Assembly (NCBI GenBank): GCA_937892215.1
Contig: CALAVE010000010.1
Coordinates: 1-43,810, forward strand
Reading direction: 5' to 3'
DNA from: an uncultured Porphyromonadaceae bacterium
Lineage (GTDB): Bacteria > Bacteroidota > Bacteroidia > Bacteroidales > Muribaculaceae
DNA: 43,810 nt
Shown here: positions 17,377 to 24,146 of the stretch, one piece after another
Layout: each line of letters begins with the position of its first letter
How positions within the stretch are numbered: the stretch's first letter is position 1
Made by a program: the position numbers and the translations under genes
Notes under the pieces: model-generated
The model's database searches: none
The model's input: only the letters and a program-made list of their open reading frames with translations
Told to the model about the DNA's origin: nothing

Positions 17377-18891
17377 ATGAAAAAGATAACGAAAATACTG
17401 ATTTCGGCGCTGGTGGTGATGTGCGTGGTTTCGTGCAACAACAAGCGCGGCGAATTTGCCCTGCAGGTGAAGTATCTGCCTGTGAAACTGGTGAATTCGC
17501 AAAAGTGGAGCATTGTGGACCTTACCACAGGCGAGATAGTGGCCAAGGATACGTTTGCCACACAGCCGTCGGCGATAGTTGCCGACCTGTTCTATGTGGC
17601 GAATGACGATGGCACCTACAGTTACTATTCCGTGCGCGACCTGAGCAAGCCGGTGGGCGACAAGCGATGGGGCAGCGTGACGGTGTTCAGCGAAGACGGC
17701 TATGCCGTGGCCAGTGAGCGTGGCGGAGCACTGTGCGTGATAAACAATAAGTGCGAGGTAGTGAAGCAGTTGCCGCGCGACGTGGTGGCGTGCTCCATGT
17801 TCTCGAACGGGCGGGCCATCTTCCGCACCGAGCAGGAACTGGTGGGATACATCGACGTGAAGGGCGACACCGTGATTCCGGCTCAGTTCACAGCTGCTAA
17901 CGCATTCCTGCACGGAGATGTGGCTCTTGTGACCCGCAATGTGGGTGATAGTGCGTTCGACATCACGGCGATAGATACGCGCGGCAAGGAACTGTTCTCG
18001 GTGAGTTCGCTGGAGTATGGCATACTCACGCCTTATTTCAGCCTGGGCGCGTTGGCACTGCAGCACGCCGACTCGGTGGTGTTCCTGGACCGCAACGGCA
18101 AGGAAACGGTGAATCCCGACAAGAACTACGCGCAAATCGCCAAGAAAGGCTATGCGCAGGTGATAACATCGCCCTCAATGACCTACATCGTTACCGACAA
18201 GAAAGGCAAACAAGGCGTGGTGGACGCTCAGGGGCAGGAACTGATTCCGCTCAAGTACGACCGTGTGGGGAACATAGCCCCCGACCGCTACCTGGTGCTC
18301 ACCGACACGGTGGCAAGCATTGTGGACAGCCACGGTGTGGCTGTGGGCAAGGCGCGGTTCACGCAGTTCCAGGCCGGTCCTAACGATGTGTTCGCAATCA
18401 GAGGATTCATCGACACTGGCATAGCCGCCGCGCAGTTTCTGCAGATGGTGGCGCCGGAATACTGCGCCGGAGCGCTTGCCGGGAGCACGCTGATGGACTT
18501 GAACGCGCTGGTGGGCGACGACCCGCGGCCATTTGTAGGTCTGAACGCAATTCCACACAGCGAGGGTTCGTTCATTGTGTTCTATTACTTCGACCGCGAT
18601 CTGGCATCGGCTCCCAAGGGCGGTGAGCCGCAGTTTAACTATGACGCGCGACTGGTGAGCGTGTCGGTTTCGTCGCAGTTGAGCCACTGCGGAGTGAACA
18701 CTGAGCAGGAAGTGCTGGACATAATGAAGGGCAATCTGGGCAGTCGCGGCTTTGTGTTCGCTAAGGACGACGTGTTTGTGAGCGAACTGGGCACCACTCT
18801 GGCGCTGGGCTATAGCCACGGAATGTTCAATATGTTCTATTTCGCCAATCCGGCGCTTACGCAGCCGCTGCCCCACGTGCGCCGCAAATAG
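17377..18891 (+). CDS. WG-repeat-like lipoprotein
   Basis: A 504-residue protein with a lipoprotein signal peptide (MKKITKILISALVVMCVVSC, lipobox Cys20). The body contains repeats of the WG type: ELVGYIDVKGDTVIPAQFTAANAF, KGKQGVVDAQGQELIPLKYDRVG and related stretches, which build a beta-propeller-like fold. The function of such Bacteroidetes lipoproteins is unknown. Two start codons lie near each other; the ATG at 17377 immediately precedes the basic n-region and is preferred. Confidence 0.8.
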   Translation: MKKITKILISALVVMCVVSCNNKRGEFALQVKYLPVKLVNSQKWSIVDLTTGEIVAKDTFATQPSAIVADLFYVANDDGTYSYYSVRDLSKPVGDKRWGSVTVFSEDGYAVASERGGALCVINNKCEVVKQLPRDVVACSMFSNGRAIFRTEQELVGYIDVKGDTVIPAQFTAANAFLHGDVALVTRNVGDSAFDITAIDTRGKELFSVSSLEYGILTPYFSLGALALQHADSVVFLDRNGKETVNPDKNYAQIAKKGYAQVITSPSMTYIVTDKKGKQGVVDAQGQELIPLKYDRVGNIAPDRYLVLTDTVASIVDSHGVAVGKARFTQFQAGPNDVFAIRGFIDTGIAAAQFLQMVAPEYCAGALAGSTLMDLNALVGDDPRPFVGLNAIPHSEGSFIVFYYFDRDLASAPKGGEPQFNYDARLVSVSVSSQLSHCGVNTEQEVLDIMKGNLGSRGFVFAKDDVFVSELGTTLALGYSHGMFNMFYFANPALTQPLPHVRRK

Positions 18892-18903
18892 GCCGATACA
18901 ACA

Positions 18904-19350
18904 ATGGACGAGAATAACGAAATATACCTGCACAAACTGCAGCGGCGCGACATCAAGCCCACGGCTATGCGCGTGCTTATCCTGCGGGCTATGATGAGCC
19001 ACAGGGAGGCATTCTCGCTACAGTCGCTCGAGGACAATCTGGAAACAGTGGACAAGTCCACCATTTTCCGCACCATAACGCTGTTTCTCACGCATCATCT
19101 GATTCATGCCATCGATGACGGAAGCGGCTCGTTCAAGTATGCCGTGTGCGACGACGACTGTCACTGCGGCGAGGACGACGAGGACCTGGAGCAGGATTTC
19201 CATGCCCACTTCTACTGCTCACGATGCGGCAAGACGTACTGCTTAGACAGTATTCATGTACCTGTGGTGTCGGTGCCCGAGGGATTCAAAGTGCATGATA
19301 TCAACTATGTGCTGAAGGGAGTATGCAGTGAGTGCTCCGGCCTGAAATGA
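18904..19350 (+). CDS. Fur-family transcriptional regulator
   Basis: A 148-residue metal-responsive repressor. The N-terminal winged helix contains IKPTAMRVLILRAMM and a recognition helix around DKSTIFRTITLFLTHHLI. The C-terminal half has the His/Cys-rich hinge (CDDDCHCGEDDEDLEQDFHAHFYCSRCGKTYCLDS) and a second CSEC pair, giving a structural zinc site. Which metal it senses (Fe, Zn or peroxide) cannot be told. Its stop overlaps the MATE transporter start (ATGA), so the pair may be one metal- or stress-controlled unit. Confidence 0.88.
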   Translation: MDENNEIYLHKLQRRDIKPTAMRVLILRAMMSHREAFSLQSLEDNLETVDKSTIFRTITLFLTHHLIHAIDDGSGSFKYAVCDDDCHCGEDDEDLEQDFHAHFYCSRCGKTYCLDSIHVPVVSVPEGFKVHDINYVLKGVCSECSGLK

Positions 19351-20654
19351 CCACAATCAACCGTGAAATATTGCGCATTGCGGTGCCGTCGATAGTGGCA
19401 AACGTCACTATCCCGCTACTGGGACTGATTGATACCGCCATCGCCGGACATCTGGGCGAGGCCGAGACCATAGGTGCCATTGCTGTGGGCTCCATGATTT
19501 TTAATATCCTCTACTGGGGCTTCGGGTTCTTGCGAAGTGGGACATCGGGACTTACAGCACAGGCCACCGGAGCGGGCGACAATCGTGAAATTTCCCGGCT
19601 GCTGCAGCATTCGCTGGGATTGGCGGTGATAATAGCGCTGGCGCTGATGGTGCTGCAACGCCCCATTTGTGCGTTGGCACTGTGGACAATAGGTCCATCT
19701 GGACAGGTGGCCGCTCTGGCGCGGAGTTATTTCGCGATAGTGATATGGGGCGCATTGCCCACGCTGGTGATGATGAGCGTGAAAGGATGGCTGCTGGGGC
19801 GTCAGGACTCGGTTCACCCCATGCTGATATCGGTGGGGGTGAACGTGCTCAACATCGTGGCATCGCTCGTGGCTGTGTTCGGGCTTGGATTGGGGTTCAT
19901 GGGAGTGGCAATAGGCACCTGTGTGGCACAGTGGCTCGGTCTGGCTTACAGTGCCGGAGTTATGCTACGTCACCATCGTGCGGAACTGCGCACGGTGAGT
20001 CTGCGTGGAATGTTCAGCCTATCAGACGCGCGCCGGTTCCTGAGCGTGAATAACCACATCTTCTGGCGCACCTCCATTATGATGGCCGTCACCACGTTTT
20101 TCATGGCGGCAGGAGCACGAAGCGGCGACATGGTGCTGGCGGTGAACTCGCTGATAATGCAACTGTTCACGCTGTTCTCCTATTTCATGGACGGAGTGGC
20201 CAATGCCGGAGAGGCGGTGATGGGCAAGTATTACGGAATGGGCAACCGCAGCAGAATGGCCTTGTGCCTGCGCGGGTTGCTAATGTGGGCCTCAGTGATT
20301 ACGCTGCTGTTCACGGTGATTTACCTGGTGGCACCGCGGCAGATATTTTCGCTGCTCACCAGTTCGGTCGCCGTGGTGGAGGCCGGTATGGAATATCGCT
20401 ACTGGTGCCTGCTCATCCCGGTGTGCGGCGCGCTGGCATTTGTGTGGGACGGCGTTTACATCGGAGTGGGGCGTACGGGCGACATGCTGGTTACGGTAGC
20501 CGCGGCCGGGGCGGTGTTTTTCGGCCTATACGGAATTTTGCCTGCGGATTGGGGCAATAATCGACTCTGGGCCGCCTTTATAGCCTATCTTATAGTGCGC
20601 AGTGTGCTGCAAACTGTGCTATGGAAGAAGGTAAAAGTTAAAAAGGAGCGGTGA
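19347..20654 (+). CDS. MATE family efflux transporter
   Basis: A 435-residue polytopic transporter with about 12 membrane helices in two repeats. The N-terminus IAVPSIVANVTIPLLGLIDTAIAGHLG and the later GDMVLAVNSLIMQLFTLFSYFMDGVANAGEAVMGKYYG are characteristic MatE blocks (DinF-like group). It exports cationic or organic compounds using Na+ or H+. It starts inside the fur stop codon, so it is coupled to the regulator. Confidence 0.92.
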   Translation: MTTINREILRIAVPSIVANVTIPLLGLIDTAIAGHLGEAETIGAIAVGSMIFNILYWGFGFLRSGTSGLTAQATGAGDNREISRLLQHSLGLAVIIALALMVLQRPICALALWTIGPSGQVAALARSYFAIVIWGALPTLVMMSVKGWLLGRQDSVHPMLISVGVNVLNIVASLVAVFGLGLGFMGVAIGTCVAQWLGLAYSAGVMLRHHRAELRTVSLRGMFSLSDARRFLSVNNHIFWRTSIMMAVTTFFMAAGARSGDMVLAVNSLIMQLFTLFSYFMDGVANAGEAVMGKYYGMGNRSRMALCLRGLLMWASVITLLFTVIYLVAPRQIFSLLTSSVAVVEAGMEYRYWCLLIPVCGALAFVWDGVYIGVGRTGDMLVTVAAAGAVFFGLYGILPADWGNNRLWAAFIAYLIVRSVLQTVLWKKVKVKKER

Positions 20655-20656
20655 GG

Positions 20657-20676
20657 ATAGTTGAAATTTCAACTAT
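20657..20676. promoter_or_regulatory. perfect 20-bp palindrome over a promoter (candidate operator)
   Basis: ATAGTTGAAATTTCAACTAT, ten matching pairs without a spacer, between the MATE stop codon and the next promoter's -7 box. It covers the -33 TTG, a typical repressor position. The MATE gene's coding sequence ends 2 bp before it. Confidence 0.55.
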
Positions 20677-20689
20677 TTTATTATCTTTG
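20661..20689 (+). promoter_or_regulatory. promoter of the GYF_2/CD225 gene
   Basis: TTG at 20661-20663 and TATCTTTG at 20682-20689 with an 18-bp gap, 33 bp before the ATG at 20723. The -33 lies inside a perfect palindrome (20657-20676). Confidence 0.7.
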
Positions 20690-20722
20690 CAAACACAAAC
20701 AGAAATTAAATATCAGGTTATT

Positions 20723-21418
20723 ATGCAGTACTGGATTAATAATAATGGCGTGCAGGCAGGTCCCGTTTCGCTGGACGAGTTGAAGAATATGCAGATTACG
20801 CCCGACACCTACGTGTGGCGTAGCGGTATGGACGACTGGGAGAAGATAGGAGATGTTCCCGAGTTGCGCGACATGCTGGCTGGCAAAGCACCCCTAATAG
20901 AGCCTGTGCCGGAAATTACTCCTGAGCCCGAAGTCGTGGCTCCGGAACCGGTGGAAACGCTGGAAGAGCCCGATATTGAGGTGGAGTTTCTGGAAGACGA
21001 TGATGACGTCACCGTGGCCGGAGATTTCTCCGATGACGAGGATGAGCAATATCCGTCGTATGCCGAAATCCAGACCCCTGCCGCTGCTGTTTACAGTGGT
21101 CCTGAGCAGGCACCTGCCGCCGGGTTCCCCGGCCAGCAGTATGCTGCGGCACAACCGGTTACCCCTCCGTGCGATGAAGAGTGTCCGCCCACCAATTTAG
21201 TGTGGGGCATCATCACCACGGTGCTGTGCTGCTCGTTAGTGGGCTTGATAGCCATAGTGCTCTCAGTGATGGTGAAACCTGCATACAACCGCGGCGACTT
21301 GGCTAAGGCCAAGCGTCTGAGCGAGTGGTCGGCATGGCTGTGCATAGCCTCCATTATTCTGGGCCTCATTTCCGCTCCCATCTACATGGCCTTCTCATCG
21401 TTGTCGATGATGCCGTAA
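20723..21418 (+). CDS. GYF_2 (DUF4339) / CD225-like membrane protein
   Basis: A 231-residue two-domain protein. Residues 1-50 are a GYF_2 domain (YWINNNGVQAGPVSLDELK...TYVWRSGMDDWEKIGDVPEL), a putative proline-peptide binder. A Pro/Glu/Asp-rich linker follows (about 55-150). The C-terminal ~80 residues (PPTNLVWGIITTVLCC...GDLAKAKRLSEWSAWLCIASIILGL) form the two-helix CD225/dispanin membrane domain. The linker suggests a cytosolic adaptor tethered to the membrane. It has its own promoter, which argues against the long open frame back to 20651. The cellular role is unknown. Confidence 0.85.
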   Translation: MQYWINNNGVQAGPVSLDELKNMQITPDTYVWRSGMDDWEKIGDVPELRDMLAGKAPLIEPVPEITPEPEVVAPEPVETLEEPDIEVEFLEDDDDVTVAGDFSDDEDEQYPSYAEIQTPAAAVYSGPEQAPAAGFPGQQYAAAQPVTPPCDEECPPTNLVWGIITTVLCCSLVGLIAIVLSVMVKPAYNRGDLAKAKRLSEWSAWLCIASIILGLISAPIYMAFSSLSMMP

Positions 21419-21465
21419 GGTGCGAGAGGGGAGTGAACTGTTTCGCATAAATCAGAACGGATTTG

Positions 21466-21852
21466 ATGGGCATGGAAAAGAAAACTATTGCCTGGATTGC
21501 GGCCGTGGGAATCGTGGCGATTCTTGTGGCGGTGGTGTATTTCGTCCTGGACCCGGAGCAGAGCCGCCTGTTCCCCCGCTGTCTGTTCCTGTCGCTCACC
21601 GGCTACAAGTGCCCCGGTTGCGGGAGTCAGCGTATGCTTCATGCTCTGCTTCACGGCGATGTAACCGCGGCGTGGCGCCAGAATGCGCTCTTGCTGTGTT
21701 CGCTGCCGCTGCTGGTGGTGTTCGCCATTGCCGAGGTGAAGCAGAAATCGCTTCCTCGTCTCTACGACGTAGTAACCTCGCCCATAACCGTGACTGTCAT
21801 AGTAATTCTGTTCGTAGTGTGGGCCATAGTCCGTAATATCTTCGGCTGGTAA
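21466..21852 (+). CDS. DUF2752 family membrane protein
   Basis: A 128-residue protein with membrane segments at about 9-28, 66-84 and 101-122. The family hallmark is the CPGCGSQRMLHALLHG motif after the first segment, a CxxC pair next to a short amphipathic helix. Function unknown. The ATG at 21472 is also possible. It follows the GYF_2/CD225 gene by 47 bp, a frequent neighbourhood for DUF2752 proteins in Bacteroidetes, and is probably co-transcribed with it. Confidence 0.88.
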   Translation: MGMEKKTIAWIAAVGIVAILVAVVYFVLDPEQSRLFPRCLFLSLTGYKCPGCGSQRMLHALLHGDVTAAWRQNALLLCSLPLLVVFAIAEVKQKSLPRLYDVVTSPITVTVIVILFVVWAIVRNIFGW

Positions 21853-21907
21853 CTACAAGGCTTTTTTTCTTTTTGCGGTTTAATAACGATAATCTAAAAT
21901 AAATTAG

Positions 21908-21915
21908 TAAATTTG
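21908..21915 (+). promoter_or_regulatory. possible -7 element for the AAA-CYTH gene
   Basis: TAAATTTG matches TAnnTTTG, 71 bp before the ATG at 21987 in an AT-rich intergenic stretch. No clear -33 TTG at the right distance. Confidence 0.4.
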
Positions 21916-21986
21916 CAGATTAGTTTTTGTGACTGACGGTAATAACATTATCACAATCAATATAAAGCATATCAGATAATCAGGAT

Positions 21987-23090
21987 ATGAACGAAATTAC
22001 TCGCATAGTGCTCACGGGAGGTCCGTGCGCAGGTAAGACAACCGCCCTGGCGAAGATAGTGGAGCATTTCACCGGTATGGGCTATCAGGTGTTTACGCTT
22101 CCGGAGGTGCCCACGATGTTCACGGCGGCCGGAATGAACTATCTAACGAAGAACAAGACCTACTTCTACGAGGGTGAGAAGGCCACGCTGGAAATCCAGT
22201 TGGCGCTGGAGGACAAGTTCTACCGCATGGCTCAGGAAACGGGCGAGAACTGCATCATAGTGTGCGACCGCGGAACCATGGACATCAGCGCGTATATGGA
22301 GCCTGAGATGTGGGACGACCTGATGCGCACCATAGGCACTTCCACCGCCGAGTTGCGCGAGCGTTACGACGCGGTGTTGCACCTGGTCTCGGCCGCCGAC
22401 GGCGCGGAACAGTATTACACCACGGCTAACAACGCTCAGCGCTACGAGGCCATGACCGAGGAGGGGCTGAACATAGCCCGCTCGCTCGACAAGAAGGTGA
22501 TTAAGGCCTGGACGGGCCATCCGCACCTGCGCGTAATCAACAACCACGACGACTTTGACGCTAAGATGAAGCGCGTTATCAAGGAGATAAGCGCAGTGCT
22601 GGGTATTCCGCAACCCATTGAGCACGAGCATAAGTATATAGTGAAGATTAACGGTGACTTGCCTGCCGACAGCATCGACATCGACATCGTGCAGACCTAC
22701 CTGCGCTCCGACCTGGGCAGCGAGGTGCGCCTGCGTAAACGCGGCTGGCAAGGCAAGAACATCTACGTTCATTCCACCAAGAAGAAGACTTCCGCCACCG
22801 AGGAACTGGTTACCGAGCGCCAGATTAATTTCAGCCTCTATGAGATGATGCTTTCGCTTGCCGACCCGCAGATGCGCACAATCCAGAAGCACCGCAGCAG
22901 TTTCATCTGGAAAGGTCAGTACTTTGAGATTGACACCTACCACGGTGAGTTGGAAGGCCTTGTGATACTGGAGACTAAGGGAATTGAGGATGGTGAGCCC
23001 ATTAAGTTCCCGCCGTTCATTGAGGTGGTGAAGGACATCACCGGTGACCGCGCCTATTTCAATCACAGTCTGGCACAGCGCAAGGACTAA
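21987..23090 (+). CDS. P-loop kinase-like AAA_28 domain fused to a CYTH triphosphate-tunnel domain
   Basis: A 367-residue two-domain protein. Residues 1 to ~200 are a P-loop NTPase with Walker A GGPCAGKTT (11-19) and a downstream IIVCDRGTMD strand, like nucleoside-kinase-type AAA_28 proteins. Residues ~208-367 are a CYTH fold starting with the ExExK signature (Glu212, Glu214, Lys216 in EHEHKYIV), followed by basic tunnel residues (EVRLRKRGW; HRSSFIWKGQYFEIDTY). CYTH proteins bind and hydrolyse triphosphates, and kinase-CYTH fusions are also known in plants. The natural substrate here is unknown. Likely cytosolic. Confidence 0.85.
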   Translation: MNEITRIVLTGGPCAGKTTALAKIVEHFTGMGYQVFTLPEVPTMFTAAGMNYLTKNKTYFYEGEKATLEIQLALEDKFYRMAQETGENCIIVCDRGTMDISAYMEPEMWDDLMRTIGTSTAELRERYDAVLHLVSAADGAEQYYTTANNAQRYEAMTEEGLNIARSLDKKVIKAWTGHPHLRVINNHDDFDAKMKRVIKEISAVLGIPQPIEHEHKYIVKINGDLPADSIDIDIVQTYLRSDLGSEVRLRKRGWQGKNIYVHSTKKKTSATEELVTERQINFSLYEMMLSLADPQMRTIQKHRSSFIWKGQYFEIDTYHGELEGLVILETKGIEDGEPIKFPPFIEVVKDITGDRAYFNHSLAQRKD

Positions 23091-23120
23091 ACTCGGTGCC
23101 GGCTTAAATTTCGGGGAAAA

Positions 23121-23510
23121 ATGAAGACTTTACAGGTGGTCGCTGCCATTATTACCGATGAGCAGGGACGCGTGCTCGCCACCCAACGCGGTTATGGCGA
23201 GTTCAAGGACGGTTGGGAGTTCCCCGGTGGCAAGATTGAGCCCGGAGAAAGCCCCGAGGACGCGTTGCGGCGTGAAATCCGTGAGGAACTGGCGGCCGAC
23301 ATCGTGGTGGGGGAGAGGCTCGTCACCGTGGAGCACGATTACCCGGCCTTTCACTTGACCATGCACTGCTATCTGTGCCGCCTGGCTCACGAGGGCGTGT
23401 CGCTGCGTGAGCACGAGGCTGCGCGCTGGCTTAGCCCCGACGCACTCGACACTGTGCAGTGGCTTCCGGCCGACTTGGCCGTGGTCGAAGCCCTGCGAGA
23501 GAGAGGCTGA
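23121..23510 (+). CDS. Nudix hydrolase, MutT-like
   Basis: A 129-residue protein starting VVAAIITDEQGRVLATQRG. The Nudix box runs from Gly37 (GGKIEPGESPEDALRREIREELAA), with an Ala where the final Gly is usual. The short length and WEFPGGK block fit the MutT/CTP-pyrophosphohydrolase group that sanitises oxidised nucleotides such as 8-oxo-dGTP, though substrates vary. It lies 30 bp after the AAA-CYTH gene and is the last gene of this + strand run. Confidence 0.9.
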   Translation: MKTLQVVAAIITDEQGRVLATQRGYGEFKDGWEFPGGKIEPGESPEDALRREIREELAADIVVGERLVTVEHDYPAFHLTMHCYLCRLAHEGVSLREHEAARWLSPDALDTVQWLPADLAVVEALRERG

Positions 23511-23525
23511 ACTCCCGAAGGTTTT

Positions 23526-23545
23526 ATTATGGCTCAAGCCATAAT
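23526..23545. terminator. inverted repeat between convergent genes
   Basis: ATTATGGCT-CA-AGCCATAAT, a perfect 9-bp inverted repeat with a 2-bp centre, between the Nudix gene (+) and ruvC (-). It could end transcription from both sides, but neither strand shows a T-run after it. Confidence 0.35.
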
Positions 23546-23579
23546 CTTAGTGAAAATCACAACTTTTTGCAGATTGTGG

Positions 23580-24146
23580 TCAGTTTTTCACCTTGTCGGG
23601 GTGGTGCGCCACATAATCTTTCCACGACTTGGAGCCGTGAGTCTGAATGGGTTTCGACGACTCGTAGAAGTGGCACACGGCGGCTGCCAGAGCGTCGGTG
23701 GCGTCGAGAAACTCGGGCATATCCTCCTGCTTGATGCCCAGCGTGCGCTGCAGCATGGCGGCAACTTGTTCCTTGCTGGCGGCCCCGTTGCCGGTAATGG
23801 CCATCTTAATCTTGCGCGGCTCGTACTCGGTGATGGGAATCTGGCGATTAAGCGCGGCGGCCATGGCCACGCCCTGGGCTCGGCCCAGTTTTAGCATAGA
23901 CTGAACGTTCTTGCCGAAGAACGGAGCCTCTATTGCCATCTCGTCGGGGAGATACTGCGCCACAAGTCCTGTTACGCGCTCATAGATGCGGTGGAGTCGC
24001 ATGTAGTGGTCCTCGTATTTGCTGAGTTTGAGCACTCCCATGGTGATTGCGAGCGGTTTCTTACGCTTCACGCCCACCACGCCGTAGCCCATGACGTTAG
24101 TGCCGGGGTCGATGCCAATTATTATTTTGTCAAAATCTTCGTACAT
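23580..24146 (-). CDS. ruvC: crossover junction endodeoxyribonuclease RuvC
   Basis: A 188-residue Holliday-junction resolvase. The four acidic catalytic residues are visible: Asp13 (IGIDPGT), Glu73 (IEAPFFG), Asp148 and Asp151 (FLDATDALA). The C-terminal ~25 residues are a family-variable tail. The start is the ATG at 24146, which overlaps by one base the stop (TGATG) of the papain-domain gene, so ruvC is translationally coupled to that operon rather than to ruvA/ruvB. A GTG one codon upstream is less likely. Confidence 0.94.
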   Translation of the reverse strand: MYEDFDKIIIGIDPGTNVMGYGVVGVKRKKPLAITMGVLKLSKYEDHYMRLHRIYERVTGLVAQYLPDEMAIEAPFFGKNVQSMLKLGRAQGVAMAAALNRQIPITEYEPRKIKMAITGNGAASKEQVAAMLQRTLGIKQEDMPEFLDATDALAAAVCHFYESSKPIQTHGSKSWKDYVAHHPDKVKN

